A stretch of DNA of 64,000 nucleotides from positions 806,001 to 870,000 of the forward strand of contig NZ_JAUSVS010000002.1 of the NCBI RefSeq assembly GCF_030814835.1, written 5' to 3'. A model generated the notes under the pieces. That model was not told the DNA's origin and searched no databases. It was given only the letters and a program-made list of their open reading frames with translations. Position 1 is the stretch's first letter. The number at the start of each line of letters is the position of its first letter. Shown here piece by piece: positions 10,302 to 19,626 of the stretch. The translations under genes were made by a program, and so were the position numbers. Source of the stretch: Caulobacter ginsengisoli (GTDB lineage: Bacteria > Pseudomonadota > Alphaproteobacteria > Caulobacterales > Caulobacteraceae).

Positions 10302-11801
10302 ATGACCGCTACCGACACCAAGACCATCGCCGGCCGCACCGGCCCCTGGGAAATCGTCCTCGGCCTCGAGGTCCACGCCCAGGTGTCCTCGCAGTCCAAG
10401 CTGTTCTCGTCCGCCAAGGTCGGCTTCGGCGCCGGCCCCAACCAGCAGGTCAGCCTGGTCGACGCCGCCATGCCCGGCATGCTGCCGGTGCTCAACCGCT
10501 ATTGCGTCGAGCAGGCGGTGAAGACCGGTCTGGCCCTCAAGGCCCAGATCAATCTGAAGAGCCGGTTCGACCGCAAGAACTACTTCTATCCCGACCTGCC
10601 GCAGGGCTATCAGATCAGCCAGTTCGACCAGCCCATCGTCGGCGAGGGCGAGGTGGTCGTCGAGCATGACAACGGCGAGACCTTCACGGTCCGCATCGAG
10701 CGGCTGCACCTGGAGCAGGACGCGGGCAAGATGATCCATGACCTGGATCCGAACGCCACCTATCTCGATCTGAACCGGGCCGGCACCGCCCTGATGGAGA
10801 TCGTCTCCAAGCCCGACATGCGCAGCTCGGACGAGGCGGTGGCCTATGTGAAGAAGCTGCGGGCCATCCTGATCGCCGTCGGCAGCTGCGACGGCGACAT
10901 GGAGAAGGGCAACCTGCGCGCCGACGTCAACGTCTCGGTCTGCCGGCCGGGCGCCTACGAGAAGTTCCGCGAAACCGGCAGCTTCAAGCACCTGGGCACG
11001 CGCTGCGAGATCAAGAACGTCAACTCCAACCGCTACATCCAGCAGGCCATCGAGTACGAGGCCCGCCGGCAGATCGAGATCCTCGAGGACGGCGGCAAGA
11101 TCGACCAGGAGACCCGGCTGTTCGATCCGGGCAAGGGCGAGACCCGCTCCATGCGCTCGAAGGAAGAGGCCAACGACTACCGCTACTTCCCCGACCCCGA
11201 CCTGCTGCCGCTGATTCTGGATCCGGCCTGGGTCAAGGAACTGGAGGCGGGCCTGCCCGAACTGCCCGACGCCAAGAAGGCCCGGCTGCAGAGCCAGTAC
11301 GGCCTCTCGCCCTACGACGCCGGTGTGCTGATCGCCGACGCCGCCCGCGCCAGCTTCTTCGAGCAGGCGGCGGTGGGCCGGGACGCCAAGCTGGTGGCCA
11401 ACTGGACCATCAACGACCTGCTGGGGCGCCTGGCCAAGGACGGCCACGACATCGCCGACTCGCCCATCCCGCCGGCCGACATCGCCGGCCTGGTCAAGCT
11501 GATCGAGGCGGGGACCATCTCCTCCAAGATCGCCCGCCAGGTCTTCGACCACATGTGGGCCGGGGAGGGGGCGCCGGCCGCCATCGTCGAGAAGCACGGC
11601 CTGGTCCAGGTCAGCGACACCGGCGCCATCGAGGCGGTGATCGACAGGCTGATCGCCGCCAACCCCGGCCAGGCCGAGGCGGTGAAAGCAAAACCGCAAG
11701 CCATCGGCTGGTTCGTGGGCCAGGTGATGAAGGAGATGGCCGGCAAGGCCAATCCGGGCTCGGTCAACGCCATCCTGAAGGCCAAGCTCGGCGTCGAGTA
11801 G
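10302..11801 (+). CDS. gatB: Asp-tRNA(Asn)/Glu-tRNA(Gln) amidotransferase subunit B
   Basis: GatB activates the mischarged tRNA and adds the amide group. The 499-residue protein has the diagnostic [20 protein letters not shown] near the start, [18 protein letters not shown], the [11 protein letters not shown] strand and [18 protein letters not shown]-terminal YqeY-like tRNA-binding domain (about 350-499) ends [14 protein letters not shown]. It is separated from gatCA by the oppositely oriented kinase gene, so it needs its own promoter in 10166-10301. Confidence 0.97.
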   Translation: MTATDTKTIAGRTGPWEIVLGLEVHAQVSSQSKLFSSAKVGFGAGPNQQVSLVDAAMPGMLPVLNRYCVEQAVKTGLALKAQINLKSRFDRKNYFYPDLPQGYQISQFDQPIVGEGEVVVEHDNGETFTVRIERLHLEQDAGKMIHDLDPNATYLDLNRAGTALMEIVSKPDMRSSDEAVAYVKKLRAILIAVGSCDGDMEKGNLRADVNVSVCRPGAYEKFRETGSFKHLGTRCEIKNVNSNRYIQQAIEYEARRQIEILEDGGKIDQETRLFDPGKGETRSMRSKEEANDYRYFPDPDLLPLILDPAWVKELEAGLPELPDAKKARLQSQYGLSPYDAGVLIADAARASFFEQAAVGRDAKLVANWTINDLLGRLAKDGHDIADSPIPPADIAGLVKLIEAGTISSKIARQVFDHMWAGEGAPAAIVEKHGLVQVSDTGAIEAVIDRLIAANPGQAEAVKAKPQAIGWFVGQVMKEMAGKANPGSVNAILKAKLGVE

Positions 11802-11808
11802 GCGGGCC

Positions 11809-12348
11809 CTACTTCTTGAGCGAGAAGCCGGGCTGAAGGCCGGGGCAGGCGGCGTCGCAGGCCTCCTTGTCGGACAGCTTGTCGCCGATGAAACCGCTCT
11901 GGCTGAACAGCCAGATCCAGCGGCCATCGCGCTTTTCGAACACGTCGACCCAGGCGAAGGTCCCGCTGATGTCCCGGCCGTCGAAGGCGCCGGTCGAGCT
12001 GTTGACGCCCTCGACGATCGCCGTCGAGCCGAAGATGCGGATCGTGAAGGGGCGGAAGTCGGTCGAGGCGATGACCAGCTTGTCCGAGCGGATGGTCATC
12101 AGGACCTGCTCTTTCGACGCGCCCCAGTCGCGCCGCGCGGGATCGGTGAAGCGAAAGCCCGCGTCCATGATCCCGGCCATGCGCTCGATCGTGGCCGGGT
12201 CCTTGGTGATCTGCATGTTGGCGAAGTCGTATTCGATCTTGGCCAGCGCCTCTTCATCGGGACCGGCGAAGACGGGGCCACAGACGCCCAGCACGCAAAG
12301 CATCAAGGCCGCGGCCATGGCCCGCCCCAGTCGAGAAATCATGATCAA
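11809..12348 (-). CDS. Secreted SnoaL/DUF4440-like (NTF2 fold) protein
   Basis: The 179-residue protein begins with a signal peptide (MIMISRLGRAMAAALMLCVL, cleavage likely after GPVFA). The mature part has the NTF2-like layout: an N-terminal helix (DEEALAKIEYDFANMQITKD), RMAGIMDAGFRFTDPARRDW, a strand-rich half with IRIFGSTAIVEGVN, and FAWVDVFEKRDGRWIWLFSQ, typical of DUF4440/SnoaL-like proteins. Two late cysteines (CDAACPG) could form a disulfide. Substrate and role are unknown. It converges on gatB with a 7-base gap. Confidence 0.75.
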   Translation of the reverse strand: MIMISRLGRAMAAALMLCVLGVCGPVFAGPDEEALAKIEYDFANMQITKDPATIERMAGIMDAGFRFTDPARRDWGASKEQVLMTIRSDKLVIASTDFRPFTIRIFGSTAIVEGVNSSTGAFDGRDISGTFAWVDVFEKRDGRWIWLFSQSGFIGDKLSDKEACDAACPGLQPGFSLKK

Positions 12349-12413
12349 CTCCTGCCCGCCGATCGGTCCGGCCAGTCTGACCGGGCGCGCCCGATGTGTA
12401 AATCCGGCGGGGC

Positions 12414-15400
12414 CTAGAGAATCCAGCCCCCGCTATCGCCGGTGACGTTGCCGGCGATGGTCATGCGGTAGTCGGCCCGCCCGTCCCCATCGACGTCGAG
12501 GGCCAGCAGAGTGTTGCCGCCCGACAGGGTCAGGGTCATCTCGCCGGCATGCCTGGTGAAGCCGCCGACCAGGTGGAAGGCGTCGTCGGCCCCGGTGGAG
12601 ATGTCCGCGTCGATGGCCGACAGGTCCAGTCTGTCGCTCTGGGCGGCGATCAGGTCGTTGACAGTGTCGGTCTCGACCGCCCCGCTGGTGCGGATCGAGG
12701 CGGCGGTCACCACGAAGGTGTCGGCCCCCGCGCCGCCGACCAGGATGTCCGCGCCCGCGCCGCCGATCAGAATGTCGTTGCCGTTACCGGCCTTGATGAC
12801 ATCGTCTCCGGCCCCGCCGTCCAGGCTGTTGTTACCCCCATTGCCGGTGAGGGTGTTGGCCAGGGCGTTGCCGGTCCCGTCGATATTGCCCGAGCCATCC
12901 TGGATGAGGATTTCGATGTTGGCGCCCAGCGTCCAGGTCACGGCGGCGTGGACGATATCCGAGCCCTGGCCGCTGGCCTCGACCGTCGTGTCGCCAGCGT
13001 CGTCGACATAGAAACAGTCATCCCCCAAACCGCCGGTCATGGCGTCGGCGCCCAGGCCGCCGGTCAGCATGTCGTTGCCGTCTCCGCCGGTCAGGCTGTC
13101 ATTGTTGTCGCCGCCGTTGAGCTGGTCGTTGCCGGCGCCGCCATCCATCGTGTCGATGCCGGCGCCGCCGTCCAGGATGTCGTTGCCGATCCCGCCGGCC
13201 AGGATGTCGTCGCCGTTGCCGCCGTCGAGGCGGTCGGCGCCATCGCCGCCATCCAGGTTGTCGGCTCCGTCCTGGCCCAGCAGCTGGTCCGCCCCGACGC
13301 CGCCCAGGACGATATCGGCCCCCAGGCCGGCCTTGATCAGGTCGTCGCCGTCCCCGCCGTCCAGGCTGTTGGCGCCGGCGTTGCCCATGAGGGTGTTGGC
13401 GGCGGCGTTGCCCGAGCCGTTGATGTCGCCCGAGCCGTCCAGGATCAGGGTCTCGATGTTGGCGCTGAGGGTCCAGTTCACCGTGGTGTGGACGACGTCG
13501 GTCCCCGCGCCGCCGGTTTCGACCGTCGTGTCGCTGGCGTTGTCGACATAGTAGCAGTCGTCGCCGGCCCCGCCGCTCATCGCGTCGGCCCCGGTTCCGC
13601 CGTCCAGCACGTCGCCGTTGGCGCCGCCGTCCAGGGTGTCGGTTCCGCCCTCGCCGTAGAGCAGGTCGACGCCGTTGCCGCCGGTCAGGCTGTCGGTCCC
13701 GCCGCCGGCGTTGATAGTGTCGTTGCCGTCGCCGCCGTCCAGGCTGTTGGCGCCGCTGTTGCCGGTCATGGCGTTGGCGGCGCTGTTGCCCGTGCCGTTG
13801 ATGTTGCCCGAGCCGTCGAGGATCAGTTGTTCGGTGTTGGCCACAAGGGTCCAGCTGATCGTCGTGTGGACGGTGTCATAGCCTTCGCCGCCGTTTTCCA
13901 CCGTCGTGTCGCCGGCGTTGTCGACATAGTAGGTGTCGTCGCCCGTCCCGCCGCTCATCGCGTCGGCGCCCGCGGCCCCGTTCAGCGTGTCGTTGCCATC
14001 GCCCGCCGACAGGGTGTCGTTGAGGCCCGCGCCGTCCAGGATGTTGTCGCCGCTGTCCCCGCTCAGCACGATCGGGTCGGCCTCGGCGGTGACATTGATG
14101 GTGATGGTTCTGGTATGGCCCAGCGTGTACCGGGTCACCGCGCTGAACATGTCTCCGACCAGCAGGTCCAGGTCGCCGTCGCCGTCCAGATCGCCGACGG
14201 TCGGCGCCGAGTTGAAGTCGACTCCGATGTTCCTGAAGGGATTGTCCGTCCCGGTCACCTCGACGAAGTCGGGGTTGGCCGCCGTGCCGATGTTGAGCAG
14301 GTAGCGGATCTGTCCATAGTCCGCGCCCGAGATCAGATCGAAGTCGCCGTCGCCGTCCACATCGAACAGCACCGGGGTGCTGCGGTTGGCCTGAGATATC
14401 TGCGGCACGATGCCGTCGAAGGGATTGTCGGCGCCGGTGCGCTGCACGAAGTTCGGCGTCGTGTCGGACCCGACATTCTCGGCATAGCCGAACTGGCCAT
14501 CGATGCCGCCCAACACCAGATCGAGATCGCCGTCATTGTCCAGGTCGGCGAAGGTGGGAGAGGCGAAATCGGCCGCCGGAACGATGGTGTCGAAGGGATT
14601 GTCCACGCCTGTCCTGGCGGTGAAGGCCGGCGTCTGGGCCGAGCCGGTGTTCTCGAAATAGAACAGGCCGCCGTAATAGTCCCCGACCAGCAGGTCCTGA
14701 TCGCCGTCCCGGTCGATATCGATGAAGCTCGGCGCGCCGAGATAGCCGCTGAACAGCCCGTCCAGCGGATTGTCCGAGCCGGTCTGCTCGACGAAGTCGG
14801 GCGAGAGCGACGAGCCGCCGTTGACGAAATACTTCAGGCCGGTGGCGTCGTAGCTGCCCAGAACCAGATCGAGATCGCCATCGCCGTCCATATCGACCAG
14901 GGCGGGGCGGGCGAAGCCGTCGCTGGTGACGCCGGTCAGGACCGTCCCGCTGCCGAGCACCGGGTCTTGCAGCAGGTGGTGGCCGGCCGCGTCGTTGACC
15001 GAGAGGACCAGGTTGCGGCTGGCCGTCGGGGTGTCGCTGACATTGGCGTAGGCCAGGCGCTGGATGAGGGCGTCGATCGTCGCGCCGGTCGCCGCGGCGT
15101 TGAAGGTGACGGTGAAGTCCGCGCCGGTCCCGCCGCTTACCGCGCCGATGACCACGCCCGCCCCCGCGCCCGCGCCGTCGGCGTCATAATAGAGGCTGCC
15201 GGCGGTCACATAGATGGTCGCGCTGTTGGAGACCGACACCCGGTCCTCGGCCAGCAGGCCGCTGACCGTGAGGCTGCCGCCGTTGAAGTCGTTGTCGGCG
15301 TCGCTGAACACCACGTTGGCGTCGATGATCTGGGCGGCCGCATTGACGGTGTTCTCGAGGAAGGTGGCGCTGCTCCGCACGCCGGTCAGGCTGGGGCTGG

Positions 15401-16742
15401 CATGCCCCGCCAGGCTGGCCGCCTCGCGCTCGGCGGTGATGTTAATGGTGATAAGCTGGCCGATGGTGGTCGGGAACAGGAACAGGTCGCCGAAATAGTC
15501 GCCGGCCGCCAGGTCGAGGTCGCCGTCGTTGTCCAGGTCTCCGACCGTGGGGGCCGCGCGGTAATAGACCGCGTAGCCGTCCAGCGGGTTGGCGGCGCCG
15601 GTCCGTTCGACAAAGACGGGACTGGCGGCCGAGCCGGTGTTCTCCAGATAGCGGAACTGCCCATAGTCGGCGCCCGTGATCAGGTCGAAGTCGCCGTCGC
15701 CGTCGACGTCGATCAGGACCGGGGCGGAGTTTGTCTCCTGCGGCCCCACCGGGATGCCGTCGAAGGGATTGTCGCCGCCGGTCCGCAGGAGGAAGTCCGG
15801 ATTGAGGCTGGAGCCGACATTCTCGGCATATTTGAACAGGCCGTCGGCGCCGCCGATGACCAGGTCCAGGTCGCCGTCGTTGTCCAGGTCGGCGAAGGCG
15901 GGCGAGGCGTGGCCCTCGGCCGCGCCGAGGGAGTCGAACGGATTGTCGGCGGCGGTCCGGGCGGTGAACACCGCAGCCTGGGCCGACCCGGTATTCTCGA
16001 AATAGGCGAGCACGCCCCAGGCGTCCCCGACCAGCAGGTCCAGGTCGCCGTCCGCATCGATGTCGGCGAGCGCCGGGGAGGCGTCGATGTCGATCGGCAG
16101 GCCGTCGCCGGGGTTGGCCGCGCCGGTGCGCTCGACGAAGGTCGCCGTTACGGCTGTGCCGGTGTTCTCGAAATACCTCAGGCCCGGGCCGCTGCCCACC
16201 AGCAGGTCCAGGTCGCCATCGCCGTCCAGGTCGGCGAGCACCGGCCTGGCCAGGTTGTCGACCACAACGTCGGCGGAGAGCGTGGGGGCGCTCCAGATCG
16301 GTCCCTGGTCCAGGCGGTGGCCGGCCGCGTCGGTGACCGAGATCGCCAGGCTGTGGCTGGCCGTCGGCGTGTCGCTGACATTGGCGTAGGTCAGGTTCTG
16401 GATCAGGGCGTCGACCGCCGCGCTGGTCGCCGAGCCGTTGAAGGTCACCTTGAGGGCCGAGCCGACCCCGCCGCTCACCACGCCGATGAGAACGGCCGCT
16501 CCGGCGCCTGCGCCATCGGCGTCGTAGTAGAGGTTGCCGGCGGTGACGTAGATCACCGTCCCGTTGGCGATGGCGACCCGGTCCTCGGCCAGCAGGCCGT
16601 TGACGATCAGCCGTCCCCCCGCGAAGTCGTCGTCCGTGTCGGAGAAGGTGACGTCCGCGTCCAGCAGCTGCGGCGTGGCGTTGACGGTGTTTTCAAGAAA
16701 GGTGACGTCGGTCGCAAGACCGCTCAAAGCCGGACTGGCCAC
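12414..16742 (-). CDS. Giant RTX protein with two VCBS-type propeller modules
   Basis: The 1442-residue protein is built from two tandem modules of about 430 residues. Each opens with a cadherin-like segment (TFLENTVNA, then LLAEDR and YANVSDTPTAS) and continues with seven or so VCBS/FG-GAP repeats (DLDGDGDLDLLVG, ENTGS). After residue 890 come calcium-binding RTX nonapeptides (GGxGxDxLxG) interrupted by blocks such as [12 protein letters not shown] and [14 protein letters not shown]. The tail ([11 protein letters not shown] to DSGGWIL) resembles type I secretion signals. The start is GTG at 16742 behind a G-rich site. It is last in a three-gene tandem on this strand. Function is probably adhesive or structural; it is not a recognised toxin. 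Confidence 0.85.
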   Translation of the reverse strand: MASPALSGLATDVTFLENTVNATPQLLDADVTFSDTDDDFAGGRLIVNGLLAEDRVAIANGTVIYVTAGNLYYDADGAGAGAAVLIGVVSGGVGSALKVTFNGSATSAAVDALIQNLTYANVSDTPTASHSLAISVTDAAGHRLDQGPIWSAPTLSADVVVDNLARPVLADLDGDGDLDLLVGSGPGLRYFENTGTAVTATFVERTGAANPGDGLPIDIDASPALADIDADGDLDLLVGDAWGVLAYFENTGSAQAAVFTARTAADNPFDSLGAAEGHASPAFADLDNDGDLDLVIGGADGLFKYAENVGSSLNPDFLLRTGGDNPFDGIPVGPQETNSAPVLIDVDGDGDFDLITGADYGQFRYLENTGSAASPVFVERTGAANPLDGYAVYYRAAPTVGDLDNDGDLDLAAGDYFGDLFLFPTTIGQLITINITAEREAASLAGHASPSLTGVRSSATFLENTVNAAAQIIDANVVFSDADNDFNGGSLTVSGLLAEDRVSVSNSATIYVTAGSLYYDADGAGAGAGVVIGAVSGGTGADFTVTFNAAATGATIDALIQRLAYANVSDTPTASRNLVLSVNDAAGHHLLQDPVLGSGTVLTGVTSDGFARPALVDMDGDGDLDLVLGSYDATGLKYFVNGGSSLSPDFVEQTGSDNPLDGLFSGYLGAPSFIDIDRDGDQDLLVGDYYGGLFYFENTGSAQTPAFTARTGVDNPFDTIVPAADFASPTFADLDNDGDLDLVLGGIDGQFGYAENVGSDTTPNFVQRTGADNPFDGIVPQISQANRSTPVLFDVDGDGDFDLISGADYGQIRYLLNIGTAANPDFVEVTGTDNPFRNIGVDFNSAPTVGDLDGDGDLDLLVGDMFSAVTRYTLGHTRTITINVTAEADPIVLSGDSGDNILDGAGLNDTLSAGDGNDTLNGAAGADAMSGGTGDDTYYVDNAGDTTVENGGEGYDTVHTTISWTLVANTEQLILDGSGNINGTGNSAANAMTGNSGANSLDGGDGNDTINAGGGTDSLTGGNGVDLLYGEGGTDTLDGGANGDVLDGGTGADAMSGGAGDDCYYVDNASDTTVETGGAGTDVVHTTVNWTLSANIETLILDGSGDINGSGNAAANTLMGNAGANSLDGGDGDDLIKAGLGADIVLGGVGADQLLGQDGADNLDGGDGADRLDGGNGDDILAGGIGNDILDGGAGIDTMDGGAGNDQLNGGDNNDSLTGGDGNDMLTGGLGADAMTGGLGDDCFYVDDAGDTTVEASGQGSDIVHAAVTWTLGANIEILIQDGSGNIDGTGNALANTLTGNGGNNSLDGGAGDDVIKAGNGNDILIGGAGADILVGGAGADTFVVTAASIRTSGAVETDTVNDLIAAQSDRLDLSAIDADISTGADDAFHLVGGFTRHAGEMTLTLSGGNTLLALDVDGDGRADYRMTIAGNVTGDSGGWIL

Positions 16743-16843
16743 TTGGATTCCCCCCCTCGCGCCTTAACAACGGGCGCGTCACATACCGTTGCTATCTCGG
16801 ATTGCGGGGGCGGGGAAGCTGCTCAAATTGGGTAGAGACGGGG

Positions 16844-19516
16844 CTAGAGCAGCCAGCCTCCGCTATCGAGATGGACGTCGCCGCTGATCTTCATCCGGTA
16901 GTCGGCGACGCCGTCGCCGTCCACGTCGAGCTGCAGGGTGGTGATCCCGGCGCCGAACACCAGGGTCATCTCGCCGGCATGGTGGGTGAAGGCGCCCACC
17001 AGCTGGAAGGCCTGGTCTCCGGCCGTGCCGCTGTCGGCGTCGATGGCCGACAGGTCGAGCCTGTCGCTCTGGGCGGCGATCAGGTCGTTGACCGTGTCGA
17101 CCTCCAGGCCCCCGCCCAGATGGCTCTGGATCACCGAGGCCTGGGTCACCACGAAGGTGTCGGTCCCGCCGCCGCCGACCAGGATGTCCGCGCCGGTCCC
17201 GCCGATCAGGGTATCGTTGCCGTTCAGGCCCTTGAGGACATCGTCCCCGGCCTGGCCGTCGATGACGTTGTCGCCGCCATTGCCGGTCATGGCGTTGGCC
17301 AGACCGTTGCCCGTGCCCCCGATACTTCCGGAGCCGTCGAGGATCATGTTCTCGACATTGGCCGACAACGCGTAGGTGACCATCGTCCGGACGGTGTCCG
17401 CGCCCTGGCCTGAAGCTTCGGTCACCGTGTCGCCCGCGTCGTCGACATAGTAGACATCGTCGCCCAGGCCGCCGGTCAGGCCGTCGGCGCCGATTCCGCC
17501 GTCCAGCACATCGTTGCCGTCGCCACCGGTCAGACTATCTGTTCCGGCGGCGCCGTTGAGCTGGTCATTGCCCGCCCCGCCATCGAGGCTGTCGTTGTCG
17601 GCCCCGCCGTCGAGGATGTCATTGCCCGAGCCGCCGGCCAGGATGTCGTTGCCGATCCCGCCGTCCAGCCGGTCGTTGTCGCCCTGGCCGTCCAGGTTGT
17701 CGGTCCCGTCGCCGCCGAGCAGCTGGTCGTCGCCGATGCCCCCCAGCAGGGTGTCGTCGCCCAGCCCGCCCTTGATCAGATCCGCGCCGGCCCCGCCGTC
17801 GAGGCTGTTGGCGCCGGCATTGCCGGTCATGGTGTTGGCGGCGGTGTTGCCGGTCCCGTTGATATCGCCCGAGCCGTCGAGGATCAGCTTCTCGATGTTG
17901 GCGGCCAGGGTCCAGCTGATGGTCGTGTAGATCACGTCATTGCCGCCGCCGCCGGCCTCGATCGTCGTGTCGCCGGCATCGTCGACATAGTAGCTGTCAT
18001 CGCCCGTCCCGCCGGTCATGGCGTCGGCCCCGACCCCGCCGTCCAGCCAGTCGCCGCCGTCATCGCCTGACAGGGAGTCGTTGCCCAGCAGGCCATACAG
18101 GAAGTCGGCGCCGTCGCCGCCGGCCAGGTTGTCAGCCGCCTTGCCGCCGTCCTGGGTGTCGCCGCCGCTCGTCCCGATGAAGTCGACCGGCACGGCTAAG
18201 GCGCCGTAGATGATGTAGACCCTCCCAGACCGTGTGTTGCTCCCGTCCGACCCGATGATCAGGTCATCGAAGCCATCGTGGTTCAGGTCGCCGGCCGAGG
18301 CGACGCTTCGCCCGAAATCCTCATCCGACGGCCCGGTGATGACGAAGCCGTTGTTGCCGTCCAGGCTCAGGATGTTCAGATCGGCCGCGAAGCCACCGGC
18401 CTTGCCGAACACCACATAGGCGGCGCCGGGGGTGGAAGCCAACGGAGCGCCGACGATCAGGTCGTCGTAGCCATCGCCATTGAAGTCCCCCGCCGAGGCG
18501 ACCGACGTACCGGCCGCGCCGGCGGTGAAGGCGCCGACGATCCGAAAGCCGTTGGTCCCGTCCAAGGTCGTCAGGTCGATGTCGCCGGAGAAGCCTCCCG
18601 CCTCGCCGAACACCACATAGGCGGCGCCGGCGTCGGTCGCCCAGGCGTCGTCGCCCGTCGCCCCGACGATGAGATCCAAATAGCCATCGCCGTTGACGTC
18701 GCCCGCCGAGGCGACGGATGCGCCAACCAAGTCGCCGGCCGGTCCGAAAATCTTGAAGCCGGTGGTTCCGGTCGGATTGGCAACGTCCACGAAGTTGTCG
18801 AGCGGCTCGCCGGTTCCGTACAGCACATAGACCGCGGACGCCGATTGAACCCCGAAGGCGATATCGTCATAGCCGTCGCCATTGAGGTCGCCGACCGCGG
18901 CCAAGGCCCGGCCGAGGCCGCCCCCGGCCAGCTTGAAGCCGTTGGTCCCGTCGAGGTTGAAGGAATCGAAGCTGGCGCCGAATCCGTCGGCCTTGCCATA
19001 GATCACATAGGCGTTGCCGGTGTTGCTCCCGACGATGATGTCGGCAAAGCCGTCGTGGTTGAAGTCGCCGGCCGAAGAGACCGAGAAGCCGGAGCCGGTG
19101 ACGAAGGTCCCGCTGGCGCTGAAGCCGTTGGTCCCATCCAGCGTGGCCAGGTCGCCGGAAAAACCGTCGGCGCTGCCGAACACCACATAGGCGTGGCCGT
19201 TGCCCGAATAGGGGGCGCCGACGATCAGGTCGTCAAAGCCGTCGCCGTTGATGTCGCCGGCGCCGGCGACCGAGAGCGCATTGACGCCATGGATCGTGAA
19301 GCCGCCGGCCCCGCCGCCGAACACGATATAGGCGCCCGTGCCGCCGAAGCTGTTGCCGTACCGGGCCGCGACGACATAATCGATCAGGCCGTCGCCATTG
19401 AAATCGCCGATCGAAGCGACGCTCCAGCCGGCGCGGCCATTGAAGACGTCGCCGCTCAGGACCGCCGCAATGTCGAAGCCGGGCCCCACCCCGATGACTA
19501 CCGGAAAATCGGACAT
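16844..19516 (-). CDS. FG-GAP propeller plus RTX secreted protein (copy 2)
   Basis: The 890-residue protein has about seven FG-GAP repeats in the first 430 residues ([22 protein letters not shown]), forming an integrin-alpha-like calcium-binding propeller. About 350 residues of RTX nonapeptides follow ([21 protein letters not shown]), and a tail runs from [20 protein letters not shown] to DSGGWLL. The ATG at 19516 is chosen because GGGAGG lies just upstream; a GTG at 19531 is also in frame. It shares its upstream region and architecture with the gene at 19627, indicating tandem duplication. There is no N-terminal signal peptide, consistent with type I export. No exporter is nearby. Confidence 0.88.
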   Translation of the reverse strand: MSDFPVVIGVGPGFDIAAVLSGDVFNGRAGWSVASIGDFNGDGLIDYVVAARYGNSFGGTGAYIVFGGGAGGFTIHGVNALSVAGAGDINGDGFDDLIVGAPYSGNGHAYVVFGSADGFSGDLATLDGTNGFSASGTFVTGSGFSVSSAGDFNHDGFADIIVGSNTGNAYVIYGKADGFGASFDSFNLDGTNGFKLAGGGLGRALAAVGDLNGDGYDDIAFGVQSASAVYVLYGTGEPLDNFVDVANPTGTTGFKIFGPAGDLVGASVASAGDVNGDGYLDLIVGATGDDAWATDAGAAYVVFGEAGGFSGDIDLTTLDGTNGFRIVGAFTAGAAGTSVASAGDFNGDGYDDLIVGAPLASTPGAAYVVFGKAGGFAADLNILSLDGNNGFVITGPSDEDFGRSVASAGDLNHDGFDDLIIGSDGSNTRSGRVYIIYGALAVPVDFIGTSGGDTQDGGKAADNLAGGDGADFLYGLLGNDSLSGDDGGDWLDGGVGADAMTGGTGDDSYYVDDAGDTTIEAGGGGNDVIYTTISWTLAANIEKLILDGSGDINGTGNTAANTMTGNAGANSLDGGAGADLIKGGLGDDTLLGGIGDDQLLGGDGTDNLDGQGDNDRLDGGIGNDILAGGSGNDILDGGADNDSLDGGAGNDQLNGAAGTDSLTGGDGNDVLDGGIGADGLTGGLGDDVYYVDDAGDTVTEASGQGADTVRTMVTYALSANVENMILDGSGSIGGTGNGLANAMTGNGGDNVIDGQAGDDVLKGLNGNDTLIGGTGADILVGGGGTDTFVVTQASVIQSHLGGGLEVDTVNDLIAAQSDRLDLSAIDADSGTAGDQAFQLVGAFTHHAGEMTLVFGAGITTLQLDVDGDGVADYRMKISGDVHLDSGGWLL

Positions 19517-19576
19517 CCTTGCCTCCCTCACGGGCCGCCCGCCCGTCGAACGGCGTTAGAGCAAGCGACCGCTGAG

Positions 19577-19603
19577 CCGGGCAGGGAAAAAAATTGGCAC
19601 AAT
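19577..19603 (-). promoter_or_regulatory. Conserved upstream motif of the RTX gene at 16844 (copy A)
   Basis: A 27-base block containing GGGAAAAAAATTGGCACAAT is identical here and at 22337-22363. Here it lies 61 bases before the ATG of the minus-strand RTX gene; the other copy lies 62 bases before its gene. Matching sequence and spacing suggest a shared promoter element or operator. No known sigma-factor consensus fits cleanly. Confidence 0.55.
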
Positions 19604-19626
19604 CCCCGGAATGAGGATGCGGCCGG

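Noticed and set aside
12700-14060. Regularly spaced short direct repeats that could suggest a CRISPR array
   Set aside because: The repeats are in frame, 27 bases per nonapeptide pattern, vary at third positions and encode RTX motifs; there are no spacers and no cas genes.
12549-16835. A 1428-codon open frame on the plus strand, antisense to the giant RTX gene
   Set aside because: Its Val/Ala/Gly/Gln-rich, repeat-driven sequence is the mirror of GGxGxD repeats. The minus-strand frame has clear VCBS and RTX domains. Similar mirrors at 18278-19630 and 21013-22383 are rejected for the same reason.
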